NCBI GenBank assembly: GCA_030248195.1
Contig: JASAND010000918.1
Location: 1 to 64,000 of the forward strand
DNA: 64,000 bases
Direction of reading: 5' to 3'
From: Trissonchulus latispiculum
Taxonomy: Eukaryota > Nematoda > Enoplea > Enoplida > Ironidae
Part shown: positions 39,355-53,100 of the stretch, one piece after another
Layout: every line of letters begins with the position of its first letter
Position numbering within the stretch: the stretch's first letter is position 1
Notes under the pieces: generated by a model
Told to the model about the DNA's origin: nothing
Database searches by the model: none
Seen by the model: only the letters and a program-made list of their open reading frames with translations
Made by a program: the position numbers and the translations under genes

Positions 39355-41830
39355 ATGGGACGAATTCTCCGATCCCATCCCATCCCATCCCACCAGATTT
39401 TCAAATTTACCGTCCCATCCCATCCCATTTGTCCGAACTTGCTTTTTCCAATCCCATATAATCCCACTTGCAGTATTTCGCCTTACAATCGCTGTAGCAT
39501 TGAAATTTTAATATTGGCGTAAGATCTTAAGGTGGTGGTAATCCTTTTGTGAGGGGAATTTTGAAACGCAATAAACTTTCGCAATTTTGCTAGTTGGAAA
39601 AATTTGACACACCATTTTAAAGCTTATAATCAGTAAATACGAAAAAGCAAAATTCGCAAAAAACCAGCAACCTTTTTTTACATACTAACTATAGACCATC
39701 AAACTTTGAGTATCGATTTCGCAAAACTATAGGATCGGGCAAAATTTCATTTTGTGCCATGGTATGATGGACATGTGGACAGGACATGGGAAATGTTAGG
39801 GATTTGGCTCAACAGGTCTTAATACTCCAGAAAATCCGCCAAATGTGCGATGACACGAAATTTGAAAATCACATTGAGTATATATTCTCGCAGCTGGTGA
39901 AGTTCAAGTAAAGAAAATTCCCTTCGCAATACTGCGAAGTTTCATCCTGCCAATGCTTACGCGAATCCATGGGGTAGTTTTTGAGAACTCGATGCTTAAA
40001 GTAAAATAATCACAGTTTTGCCAACTCCATTTGTCGGCCAAATCTCTAGCTTAAAGCAACGAATTCTAGCTAATAGGCATTCATAAAATGTGCAATTGTA
40101 TTGTATACATTGATTAGAAAGTAAATTGATAGGTCTAAATCGATTGAGTATAAATAATTTAAAATTCTCCGTATGATTTGGCCGTAATTTTGACAAAACT
40201 GATTTCATCATACATGGACGTTTTTTGACCCATCGATTTTGGCTTATACTGATTTGACCACACTAGAGATAGCTCAAAGGTTGTGTAATGTTAAAATAAA
40301 ATAAATAAAATAATATAAAATTTAAGTCTTATCTCCTTCGGTTACTGAGAAAATTCACCTTAGCTTTGCCTACGCCTCGGGTAATTTCGATATGCAATTA
40401 TTCAGTGTCATACCCATACCGTGGACCCAGTGCAAAATTTGATATGGCGCTACCCCTCATCGGGAAAGCGAGCAACTGTGGTGTGGCACTAAGGGAAAAA
40501 TTCACCTCAAAGCAGAAGCAGAGGTCTGCTGTGTCGAAATAGGAAGTCGAAAAAGTGTCGATTATAATTCTGCGCCAGAAAACTCGAAACTGATGTAAGC
40601 TACCGGGCAACATTTGTATAGTTTTAAAACTCTAAACAGATACTGTGTCACTGCGGAATTAGAATTTTGAATTAGGTCTTCAAAAAATTTTAATTAATTC
40701 GTGAAGAGCGAACTGCCGAAAGTCGCTAAATTCGGTCGCTTTTGGTGACCAAAATGAGGGTCGTTAAGTTTTGCTTAGATGTAGATTATAAAAAACTAGA
40801 GGTCCGAAAATTCTATTCCACCAGTGGCACAGTACATGTATAAAGGTTTCAAAAAATACCCAATGCTGCTTGGAGTCCTTTGCCAGTGTAGATTTTGTTA
40901 ACGCAGAAATTACATTTTTTCTGTATAACTGTGAAGATTGTAGATGTTTACAGAGAGGCACTTTACGACCACGTCATATTGCAAAATTGCATATTTTTAC
41001 ATTTCAACATGTTTAGTCTTTATATAGTACTATATTTATACTAAATACTAAATATATACTAAATACATTACTTAATATATACTATATTTATGAAAACTTG
41101 AAGTTGACTTGCGAAAATTTGCTTCTGTTGGCTGCAAAACTCTCGTACTCGCTCATATTCAAATTGCACAAGTTGTTGGCTCCAAATTGCGGAGAACTGA
41201 CCGAAACAACTCAAAATTTGAAATTGATATGCACGACATATATGTGGATAGTTTATGTGCGAAAATGAACGAAATCCACGATCTAAAAATTTTTCAAGAT
41301 GTTAACTGCCCTTAACTGCTAGCTTAACACAGCTCAAAGGTAGGAAAAGCAAAAATGTCCATTTCAGTGACCTCTTTCCATCAATATCAAGCAATCAGAT
41401 GTATCTACAACGAACTGAGAGAATAGTGGCAAAAACCAAAGATTTTTTATTAGTTTAACTAAAAATTCGGGACTGGTACCAGAATGTTAAAGAGCATCAT
41501 ATTTGGAAAGTTTCATCAACTTTCATCATAAAAATTGGAACCTGTAAGGTTACATTTATGTACATAAAGCGATACCAGCACTTAGAGCTCCATGCTTTGC
41601 TTTGCTGGTAGTCGTCAAAACGCCAATCATGAAATTGAACCGACATTTTTGTGCCAAATTTACCAAAATATTGCACTTTTTTAAAATTTGGAAACTGTGT
41701 TTGAAGGCATTGTCAAGCAAAATGATCCCACAAAATCCCACTGATCCCACATGGGATGAGTTTTCAATCCCATCCCATCCCATCCCATGGGATCCCATGG
41801 GATCCCATCCCAGATGCCAACACTGCCCGG
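39355..41830. other. Intergenic with CCCAT-rich patches
   Basis: Runs of CCCATCCCATCCCATCC occur at 39375-39430 and at 41765-41815, in similar context near the inner sides of the surrounding repeats. The rest (39.5-41.7 kb) is AT-rich with no gene I can support. Confidence 0.45.
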
Positions 41831-42190
41831 GGGACCACCCTAGGTATTGGAGAAAATTTTTTAAATCCGGAAATTCCAGTTTTCGCGAATTCCGGGAATT
41901 GAGTGCATTTTCATGAGTTCTTCTATTATTAAAGCTGCTCAGCTCATTAAAGAGCTTTCGAATGATACTCATCTTGTCGGTATTGGAAAAATTTTTTAAA
42001 TCCGGGAATTTTGAAACCAAGAATTATGGAAGTTGGATGCGTTTTCGTGAAAAGCTTGTAAAAGTAAAAATATGCAGTTGGACCAGCTCTATTTGATCGT
42101 GGAAACAAAATTTCGATAGCGTGAAAAACTAAAAACTGTTATTTTCCGTAAATCAAAAAACCCGGAATTCTGTATTTTTGGGTTTTCGAA
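41830..42190. repeat. Right arm of the dispersed inverted repeat
   Basis: Inverted, diverged copy of 37.1-37.6 kb. Confidence 0.65.
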
Positions 42191-42640
42191 ATCTTGAGTT
42201 CCTGGCGATTATTGGTGGGGTTTACTCCATTTGCTTGTCTGCTATAAACGGTCAAAGTTTGTACACACAGTTTTTGGTCGTACTATAGTTTTGGTACTCT
42301 AGTCTAAAACTGAAAGAACTCTAAGCCGCTCACCCCGAAGGCTTCACCTAATTATATAACGCGTAACTGTCGGATGTACACTAACTTTGGCTCCGATTTA
42401 CATTAGCCTATTCTAATAAAACTTAAACAACATTTATTTAATAAATGTAAAAGTAGGTTCGGAACATGAAACTAGCCAGAGCAAGAAAAACAGACAGACA
42501 TTAGCGCCGTTGCAGAAACAACCAGGAACAACAGTCAAAACAAAACACAAGTGAATTCGAGTATTTGCAGGGGTTAAAAAATTTTTCGTAGAGGAGAGTT
42601 AAAATTAACTTTTTAAACTCGTACTCTCTACTCAAGCAGC

Positions 42641-43021
42641 CTGGGTTTATTTTACTGGGGCGGGGGCGGGGGGGAGCGCCCTCCACTTTTTGGGTTCCCC
42701 CCACTTGAGCACCCCCCCCCCACTCGGCCCCACCCCCACTTTTTTGGGCTTCCCCCCACTCACCCTAAGGTGCCCAGAAATCGCCAAATTTTTAGGATTT
42801 TCGGTCAAAATTTTTCCGGCCTCGCCGGAAATTTTTGGTCAAAAATTGCCTTTTTTGGTGCTAAAACTTGATTTTTGAGCACTTTTAAGCATAGTTATAG
42901 CAGTGTATGTGGAAAACAGGCTATTTATACAGCATTTTTAGCATTTTTGGCCCATTTTGTCCCCCCCCCACTTTTCGACCTCCCCCCCACTACTCCCTAC
43001 TCTCGCCTAAAATAAACCCAG
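42641..43021. mobile_element. C-rich MITE, CTGGG(G)TTT family, copy 1
   Basis: Ends CTGGGTTTATTTTACTGGGG and TCGCCTAAAATAAACCCAG. Subterminal G- and C-runs with CCCCACTTTTT; the centre is AT-rich (AAGGTGCCCAGAAATCGCCA, TTAGTTATAGCAGT). Shared by four further copies at 48.1, 55.2, 55.7 and 56.2 kb. Confidence 0.8.
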
Positions 43022-43028
43022 CAAGCCA

Positions 43029-43812
43029 AGGATTTTTTGGCCATAGCTTAGGCCACGGCCTAAATTTATGAGTCGATGGCCTAAAGAATTTTGGCCGCTG
43101 AGGCCATTTGGCCTAAATTTTTCGACGAAAGCCCAGTTAAATTTTATGCGTTGCTTAGAATAATGATGGCTACACTAAAACTACTGCCCAGACGAAAACA
43201 AACAGAAGCAAAAACATAGATATATAGATGAAAGGAACAAGTTAGGTTACGTACGTTACGTAGATATATAGATGTTATTTGCGCCGAAGGCCCAAAATTT
43301 TTTGGAAAAACTTAAAAAAAATTATGCTTAAAATCAATAAAAATTTGCTCCTTCGGGAGAACATTTGAGTGTGCTGTTTAGTGTGTTTTTAAAAATTTGT
43401 GTGTTTGTTTTAAAAAAGTGTGCGAAAACACAATAAAAACACAAAAAACCAACAGTGTTTCTTTCTATTAGATTAATTTTCTTCTCTCATTGGTTATCCA
43501 TATGAACTCGTAAATTTTCATCAAAAATTCATTAATACTGCCGTGCACTATTTTTTCTATGCTAACAATTCTGTTTCCGCCGTTTTAAGGTAAAAGCGTA
43601 GTTTTTCGGTGTGGACAGTGATGTTGACGAGTTTTGTTGCTAAACAGTGATTTTTGAATATTACATGATAACTGTAATTTTAACAATGCGTACAATAACG
43701 CGCAACCTAAAAATTAACAAAATTTCGATGGCCTAAATTTTTTGGGTGATGGCCTAAAAAATTTCAGTCGTTGAAGCCATGTGGCCTAAAGTTCGGCGAC
43801 CAAAAAAAACCC
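43029..43812. mobile_element. Possible MITE with AGGATTTTTTGGCC ends
   Basis: The left end AGGATTTTTTGGCC and the right end GACCAAAAAAAACCCT are roughly inverted, and GATGGCCTAAA motifs recur near both ends. No gene inside. Confidence 0.45.
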
Positions 43813-44105
43813 TGACTCAAGCTTGTCTTTTCCTCCATTAACTCTTTCACGAAAAGGATCAAGTTAAGTTTAAAAGTTTACATACGTACGGTCGCATGAA
43901 TTTTTCAAGAAATAATGCCACACGTATGAAACAATGAAAACTACTGATATAGTCACAGAACGACAATCAACCAAAGTACATTTTCTTGACAAATATGATA
44001 TAATTGACAATTGACATATACTGATCAAAAACTAGAGGAAGCTACAACAACAACAATGAAACAGGCCACAGAAGCATAGATAAGCTTCAATCTAATACCA
44101 GAACT

Positions 44106-44167
44106 TTATTCATCTTGACTTTTCGCATCCAGCTCATCATCTACTCTTCGTCGCTTTGGTAGCGGCT
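44106..44167 (-). CDS. DAXX-like gene, possible last exon (form B) with basic tail
   Basis: The acceptor GTTTTCAG is followed by PLPKRRRVDDELDAKSQDE and a TAA overlapped by AATAAA on the minus strand. PKRRRV is a classical nuclear localisation signal. A donor inside the preceding exon (TCAG|GTCTAA) would give the right phase. Confidence 0.5.
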
Positions 44168-47100
44168 CTGAAAACAGATAAAAACTAAACGTTACAGAAA
44201 TACTACGTTGAAAATATCGATATACCAAAAATACATACCTTAGAAAAAAGTAGAAAAAACAAAAAACAAAAATTATAATTGGTTTGAATTTTCTGTTAAC
44301 ACTTTTTCAAATTCGATGGATAGTCTGCGTTTAACTCAGCAGACACTTTCTCAACCATGTCCTTCAGCTTCCGCGTAGAGTAGAGTAGAGTTAGACCTGA
44401 CTCTCGCAGCTCATTTAAATTCCACTGAAGCTTGCCATTTCCTCCTTCAACATCACTTTCATAAATAAAAATAATAGAGTTAATTTGAACTCTACCCTTT
44501 TCTGAAAAGGACCTTAGAAGAGAGTCTAACGGGAAATGTTCAAAATCCAACAAAAGTGAGAAACCAGGTCACCAGTTGGGTGGGACTAACCCTGGTCAAA
44601 GGCTCCATTGGACTGCTCAGAGTCAGAGGACAATACGATACAGTCATCGTCAGCATCAGCCTCACCGCCTACTAGAGGTCTCTTCTCAGCCTGCGGGCGT
44701 CCCGAATCGGATCCGTTGGGTGGCGGGAGGGCGGTGGGGTCCGACTTTTCCGAGTCCGAACTGTCCGAATCCAATTGGACGAGATCCGGTGGGGAATCCG
44801 GGGCGATCGGACCCTCCTCCCCCTCATCCGAAACGGAGACGGAGGCTAGACTCCCCTCACTCGGCGACAACAGGAGCACTTCCGCCTGCAAAACAAACCC
44901 AAACCAAACAAAACACATATATGTACACTTGATTTAAGAAAATGATCTGAAAATGTATACTGGAGGGGGGGGGGGGGAGAATGTCGGCAGGCATGCGAGG
45001 GGGGCCTATGAAAATAGGCTGGTTGAATAATTAAAATAAAATAATTTAATTTAAGTGAAAATAAAATTAAATAAATAGTTTGAATTCTGCTCACACGTTT
45101 TTCACCATTCTACCACTCCTAACTCTGCACTCCAGTTGGGCTGCAACTTAAATAGGCACTGGCCGAAATATTTTTCAGTTAGGCCAGATGTACAGAGAGC
45201 ACCGATATAGAAGTTCTGTCCTCTTCTCTCCGGTTCCGTGGTGCAGTGGTTGCACGTCTGACTCCGGCCCGGGAGGTCCCTGGTTCGATTCCCAGCGGAG
45301 CCAAATATTTACACAAATGGGTCCTTTGAATTAGTTCTCAACCTGGATGACCAATTTCTATCGGACACATTTTTGTTTATAACACTGAATAGCTAACACG
45401 TTGTTTGCCTTCTTTCAATTCAAGTTCAGGCTAGCACCGCCTGGGTTTACTACAGTGGGGGAGGCGGCGGGAAGGGGCGTCCTCCGATTTGCGGTTCCCA
45501 TCCCCACTCGGACGCTGCCCACAAAGTTGTTGACCGGCCGAATTTTTCCTCGGCCCAACCGGGAACAAACGGCCAATTGACGAATCGAAGACTAAGAATG
45601 GCCGGCAGGCTGACCCATGGGTGCCAGAACAAGAAATCGGCATACTAAAATGCATCCGCATGATTTAAAATCGATTGACTGAGAAAATTCCGGTGGACCG
45701 ATGATATGCAAGTCCGACCAGATCAGACGCCCGGCCGGGCAACAACACTACTTAACACCAATCACCTGCGAAAGTTATGGGGCGGGGCTTGATGGGAGGC
45801 ATATTTTTGAAAAATGCTTTTGTTTTTTGGTTTTAGGTTAAAATAGTAAAAATGTCGTTAGAAATCCGGCGAAGCCGGAAAATAGGGTAAAAATGGTAAG
45901 ATTTGACAATTTTTGGACTCAGGTGGTACGCACCCCACCCGAAATAAAAATAAACCATATATGAAAAACGAAAAAGGGGGGGGGGGTCATTATTTACCTC
46001 ATCCAAACTATCTGGAGTGTCCGTTGCCCGGTGTCCGTCAGTCGCCAGCGGAAGAGTCAAGTCCGAAGTTGTCCCGCAGCTCGTCTCCTCCTCCCCCGCC
46101 TCCTTCCCATTCCCTTTCCCCCCTTCCTTTTTCCCGTCCCCTTTCCTCGTCCCCTTCTCAACATCTTCTGCTTTTTCTTCCTCTTCCTCTGCTTCCAATT
46201 CTTCCTCTTCTCCAAATTCATCTCCATCTTCTTCTTCTTCTTCTTCTTCTTCTTGCTCAGTGGTTTCGCTGCTACCGTTTTCATTATCAATTTCAGCTTC
46301 CCAGGCATGCATCACAAACTAAAACAGAATATATGTGTAAGAAACACATATATGTGTAAAACACCTATATGTGTAAAAAATTAATTAATTAATGGTTTGT
46401 CCTAAGCTTTCGAATGAGATACAGTTTGTCCCTCTAGGCCCTGCCGTTATAGAAATTAAAGTTTTCCGTGTCGGGAAAAAACCAAATGCGAGAAAAAACC
46501 CATCGGCGGGGAAAAAACCCATCGGCGGGGAAAAAACCCACCCGGATTTTTTGCTGGAAGCGTGCCAGAACAATTTTGACGGTGCCATTCGAAAGAGCAG
46601 GTTGTTTTTAGTAGAACATTTTTACCAACATTTTTGAAAATTTTCAGAAAAAATTGAATTTTGAAAATTTTGTATGTTTAACACGTAAACAATACATAGG
46701 CAAATTTTGGAAATTTTTAAAAATTGTTTATTTTCGGCAGTTTAAGCATCCTATAGTGTAGAAAACGCGTTTTTCTTGTATTTAGAGCCAAACTAGACCC
46801 ATTTTAAGGCAGACAGCATTTTTGGCCAAAATTGAAATTTTGGCTTGAAATGGCACCAAGTCCGATTTCGACCCCCTGGAGCACCCACAACAGAACGAAC
46901 CCAGGTAAAAACTGTTCCAGTTTAATCTATAGGCTCTATTAAACAAATGTACATATGTATTAGTTTGACCTTTCCTGCTGACTGTTAGAAAAATATTCAA
47001 TTTTGGAAAGTGGGTTTTTCCCGCCGATGGGTTTTTCCGCCAACTCTAGGTCCCCCCCAGGTCGCACCGGAGGGGTCAGAGCAGTATGGCATATGTCATC

Positions 47101-50100
47101 GTAAGCGCACCACTTACCCTACACTTACATATATTCCGTTTTGGTCTAGGTCTTTCCAGTAGTTCAGGGGGGCCCGGCAAAGTTTGTCAAATTTTGGCAC
47201 TTGGACGGACCAAAATTTTCGAAAATTTCAAAGTCCCAAAAAATTTGCAAGGAAGCAGCGGGAGCGGCAATAAGGGTTATTTTGGACGCTCTTCAAGATA
47301 GGCTATTAAAATCCTATATAGCTCATACCGGTACGTCCACACTGGGGGTGTGTTTTTCCCAGCATATTCGAGTGGGTTTTTTGCCGCTTGACTATATTGC
47401 CTCTGCCTGTAGTCGAAAACTAACAGACACTGTTATTACAAAAACTGGCAATGCAGGCAATGCAACATTCTGATATGCAACATTCTGATTCACTTAAATT
47501 CTGATTGGCATTTTACAAACCACAAACCAAGTAACAAGACAATATTTTATTGGAAGTAGATTTGACTAGGTCTGGCCAAAATACACATCAATATTCATTA
47601 ACACTTTTATCATCATTGAGGAAACATGAAAAACATGAAAAATGCAGGAATGTTCAAGTTCAAGTCATTAATACCATTCAAACAAACACGACTACACACA
47701 CTAGAGTGATCATATTACTCAATAATAATAGTTTCAACAAATGTCCCAATGTTGAAGAGCTCATTCCTATACTTTTCTAAATTTTCTATTTTTCTTGTTA
47801 TGCCAAAAAGCATGATTAAACTGGAGCAATAATTCGATAGACAGCAAATCAGAGTGGTAAAGTATCTACTAAATTTGTAGCGGATTAGGAAAACACGTGG
47901 CTCAGCTACAGAATCCATCGTTTTTAGTTCCTTCCTCAACATCTCATTGCTACACAGGAGTTTCTACAGAGTCGGGGGGGGCACTGATTAAGAGGTGAAG
48001 AATAAACTTTGGACGATGATTATCACATTGCGATGCCTCATGCAGGAAACAACAACAAAATTGACAAATTTTATCCCATTTCAGGCATTTTAGGCAAATT
48101 TAAATCCCACCTCAGTTTTGCTTTGAAAAAATCTGGGGGTTTTTCTACTGCCCCCCCCAATCGACCACTTCCCATGGGCGTATTCAGGGGAGGGATTTCG
48201 GGGGTTGCAACCCCTCTCCTTTTGGGTTAAATCGTATCAATGTTCCATTACAAAAGTGGAAAGTTTTGTCAAAACCCACTCCTTTTCAATAAATTTTAGT
48301 CAAAACCCCTCCTTTTGAAAATCCTGGATACGCCAAACGCCCCTGCCTCTTCCGCCCACTTTTTTGGGCTTCCCCCCTCCACTCATCCTAAGGTGCCCAG
48401 AAATTAACAAATTTTTAGGATTTTTGGTGAAAATTTTCAAAAATTTTCCAGCTTCGTTGGAAATTTTTGGTCAAAAATCGTTTAATTTGATGCCAAAATT
48501 TAATTTTTGAGCACTTTTAAGCTTAGTTATAGCAGTATATGTCGAAAACAGGCTTTTTATACTGTATTTTTGGCATATTTTGTTCACCCCTACTTAATTT
48601 TGCCTAAAAAACCCCAGAAAAGCCACAGGACCCATAATCCATCCACCCGTTAGAAATGGTAAAACAAACTGTTTCTGTTTCTCACGTGGTCCTCAGCCGC
48701 AGTTCGGGCCCCCGAACAGGTGGCCTGGTTCTCCTCCAATTTCGCTTCCAGCTCTGCATCTGTCGGGATCCTCCCAATTATTCTGGCCAATCTCGCTTCA
48801 TCCACATCATCATCACCATCTTCACCAGCTAAACAGGAAACCACTGTGTTCACTTCTAAACATGAGGCAAACTTTTCCTAGTCTAGCATCCTGCCAGCCA
48901 GGCCAGCACCCGGGATTTTGAAACGGGGGGGGGGTCTAACCCGAAAGAGGGGGTTCGGACTTAATTTTCCCCAAAAATGATTCGCTCAGATGGCCGAATT
49001 TTCAAAAATTCTCCGGCGTGGCCGGACGTTTTTACTCATTTTTTGCATTTTTGACAACTAAACAACCTGCCCAGTTTTGTGGTAAAAATTAACATTTATA
49101 GTGCAAGCTACAGAAATAGCGCTATTTCCAACATACTTTTGGTAACATAGTTTTTCGCCCCCCTCCCAAAATCCCTCGCCCCACGAACTTCGCAGTTGGG
49201 GGGGGGGGTTGCGAGGGTTTTATGCGAGGATCTCCTTCCCACTAGAATAACCTACGAGTATTTAGCAATTTTCTTCTGAATTTGACGAGTTCCTATTGAT
49301 TTTTAGTAGGCGGCAACCGGATACAGACCGTATAATGATGGGTAGATGTAGCATTCTAAAAATATCTGCCTTGTATAGGAAAATTTCAAATGTTAACTCA
49401 GGACAGGCGCTCACAGTTCGGTTCCAAGATTTTTCTGATCAGATATTAGAATCAACATAGGAAGGTACCTAAGGTTCGTACATACCAGGGGCAATTCCAT
49501 CAACAGCATTTGTCGGTGGGGACGGACGCGAGGGTTCCTTCTCCGGTTTCTCCTCTTCTAAATCCGCATCCTGTTCTTCCATTCCTGAGTTTTTCGGTTC
49601 CTGAGGATTTTCAGTCTGTTCGCCGCCGCTTCCTTCTTCTTTTTCCAGCTTTTCATCTCCTGCTGGCGGAGACAAAATCATGGTGGCATCCTCCAAAAAA
49701 TTGGCCAACGTTTGACGCTGACGTCGACGCTTGAGGGACTGACACAGTTCCAGGGTCACAGACTGAGCTGAAGCAAAAACGTGACCAGAATCATGACCAT
49801 GACACATTAATACTAAAAAATCAGCAAAATAATTAATATATAAGTGAGAAAATTGTTTGATAAAAGTCAGCTTAAACGCCGGTTCGTACCATGTAGTATA
49901 TTTGTGAGGAGAGTACGTACACTACAGTTACATTATGCAATGCAGGGGCGTATCGTATCCAGGGGGTCCGACCCCGCCCCCCAAAAGGGTGGGGTCCTCA
50001 CCTCCATTTTCCCAAAAAAACAGCCAAATTTGCACTAAAAATACCAAAATTTCAAAACAGTTCCGAAAAGGAGGTTCGGACCCCCCTCAACCTCCCCCTG

Positions 50101-53100
50101 CATACTGTCGGTAATTTTTTAAATTTTATGCTATTTTTGGCTCCAGTTTGACAATTTGTTGGCAAAAAATATGTTAGGACCCTTCCCCCTTTCCCCTTTC
50201 GAGTTAGACCAGCTCCATTTCAAAATCCTGGATAAGCCCCTGGATGCATCCATAGAGGCCTGCGGCACCGGCCACATGTTTTCAGGTTTAGGCCAAAGTT
50301 AAAATTTCCAAAATCAGCCCAAATCCGATAAGCAAGCACACGGAATTTTCAAATGACCCCATTGACTTCAATTTCATGCAAAATAATAATGCAACTACAC
50401 TAAGAACAACCCGAACTTTCGATTGAAACGGTTAGAAATACTCTTTGCTGTCTTTCAAAAAAATTTTCGGGAACCCCGCATATGGGTTTATCCCTCATTT
50501 GGTTTTCCCCTCCAGTTTGGGACAATTTTCTCACTAAAGGTACACTCAAAAGAGCCGCGCAATAAGCATGAGAAAGCTTAACATCAGGCTTAGCTACTTC
50601 TATGTTCAACATGTCAATATCTCAAACCACCGAAATGTTCTATCTGGCCAAAAATCAAAAAGTGGGCTTTTGCAGCTAGGCTGTACTTGTTGTTTTTAAG
50701 ACTAAGATATATTATACTTGAAATGAACCCAAATTTTAGCCGAAAATCTCCAGTTTTGAATAAAAAATATTACATATCTATATTTCAAAAAATTTTTTGT
50801 TGATTGCCTGAAAAACTAAACATCTGAAGGACGATCTTCTTGCAAATGATAAAATTTTCAAGGTCAAGAAAATCCGAACACTCGGCGGAAAACATTTTCC
50901 ATGGGGGCAGTCCCCCTCCCGCCAAGGAATTCAGGATTCATCGCCAGTTCCGGATTGCAAGCTCAAGCTCTTTTCATTTTGCAAAATGAACTAAACAACT
51001 GTATAAAAACAATAATTGAAACAGACCAAAACTGTCCAAACTGCCATGGTGAGCGGGAACGGGGAGGGAATGGAGTGAGAGGGCCGAGTCCAGAACGGAA
51101 CGAACGTCCGAATAGGCGGGGAGACAGAGGGCCCGGATGCCCCCACAAGTCCAAGAAGAAGAAGAAGCAGCACCAGTCAGCTGACCATTGACGTAGTCGC
51201 TAACGGCAGCGTCTACTTCAGGAAGCCCGGAACCTGAAACCACAACCTCAGAGCGTGTAATAAAAGATTTAGTGGGGGGGGGGTCGGGAGACCACTTTTC
51301 GGTCCCCCTCTCAACTTTCTGGAGCCCCTCCACTTATCGGCAAGCCCCCACCACGTTTTTGGGGGTCGCCCCAAATTGTTGAAAAATTAAGTTTTTGAAA
51401 TCAATTTTTTTCAGTTTTATCCCCCAATTTTCGGAAGCCCCCCAATCCCCCTCCCTTTGGGGGGGGCGAACCCCCCACGTTCAAAACCCTAAAACTGCCA
51501 ATATACATACGTGAACCACAGTTCAACAAACATCAAACAATAAATTCATATCAGGAACAAACAATCGTGGCCTATCCAGGTGATTTGGCCTGGATGCGTG
51601 GCTGTATCGAAACATTCACTCCTTAAAAATTATGCAACCGAGCGGTTGGTGACAACTGCCAGTCCTTCTATATTCTGGTCTTTCAGGATGGTCCTGGATA
51701 CAGCCTGTATACTGCATTGATTATAGCATACGTAATAAAAAGGGTTCTACACAAACAAAGAGGAGTTTTTGAAAATAAAAAACACTTTGGCCTTCCTAAA
51801 ACTTAGCACGTGGAGAATTCCAACCAGGGAGAGAAACGAAAAAGCGAATGAATGAATAAACAAATTATATATCCTTTTTTCGACAGAACAACAAAGAATG
51901 ATGTATATACCCTTGTATTTGAAAACTGAGGGTACCGCAGGGTCATCAATCGGTACTGAAGAAACCGCTTTCAATTTCTGACGGGTCTGCAATAATCTTC
52001 TCTCAAGTCGCTCCTAAAGCAAAACTAATTAGCCAGGCATGCAATGACCTACTCAGATATATATATATATATATGTCGCGTTAAACTAGGAGGCCCGTTA
52101 AGGCCACTGGGTTTAACGTTAAACTAAGTGGTCACTTCTCTCCCTATACTCTCTATATGCAAATTACGCATATATGCTGGTGTCCTTGTCTTAATACTGA
52201 TTACATACGTAATGTAAACAATGACCCTACAGTCTGCCTATATAGGCGTACATACACAGGTTACTTATATACGTATCTGTAGGGAGAGAAACGATTTGGC
52301 ATGGCACACCGTTATATACTGGAAATATACATTTTTGTATACTGGAGTAAACAAATTGTACCTATTGTTTTTCAAACCTCCTGAAAACATTGTACAGAAA
52401 TAGTAGAACGCAAAGTAAATAAAATTGGTTTTACTTTAAGAATGGAGCTGTGATTCAAAACATTTGAAAAAAATAAACAACAAATTATAGTAAAGTTTTT
52501 GTTCCAAAAGTGTTCCTTGGAATACATTTTTCAAAAAGTACAAAATTTTTTAAGAACGAACAAGGATGAATAAGAACAGTTTTGCACAGGTAAAAAATCA
52601 AACGATCAAAAACACAGAATTGTAATTAAATAAAATCAATTTTTTAGAGATTTAAATTTATAAAACTTTTATGTATTAATTAAATAGAATGCCGAGATAA
52701 CACACAAACAACATTCTAAAGCATTAATAATTACACTTTTAATATTTGCTTAACTATTCCCCCCTTTAATTTCTACGTACGCTAACCTTTTCTATATTAG
52801 TCGTCTGAGGTCAAGTACCCAACTCTCGCAATTGTAGATATGAACGCTTACGTATACCGTATGTACTAATATAAGTGTGTGAGAATATATATAAGGTAGA
52901 CTGTGAACCCTGTTTACATTGCGTTATATAGTCAGTATTAAGACACGTGCACCAGCATATATACGTAAATTGCATATAGAGAGGATAGGGAGAGAAGTGA
53001 CCGCTTAGTTTAACGTTACACTATGTGGCCACTTAGTTTAACGTTAAACCCAGTGGCCTTAACGGGCCTCCTAGTTTAACGCGACATATATACGGATAAT

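Noticed and set aside
37037..39511. Gly/Pro/Ala-rich ORFs of 60-155 codons
   Set aside because: They follow GC-rich repeat tracts (GGCCCGGG units) and have no codon structure beyond that.
41755..41815. CCCATGGGATCCCATGGGATCCC as a CRISPR-like or regulatory array
   Set aside because: A simple CCCAT/GGATC low-complexity run; no spacers and a eukaryotic context.
46031..46384. Overlapping plus-strand ORFs rich in Ser, Pro and Phe
   Set aside because: They are mirror images of the minus-strand poly-Glu exon (45998-46318), which has correct splice sites and phases.
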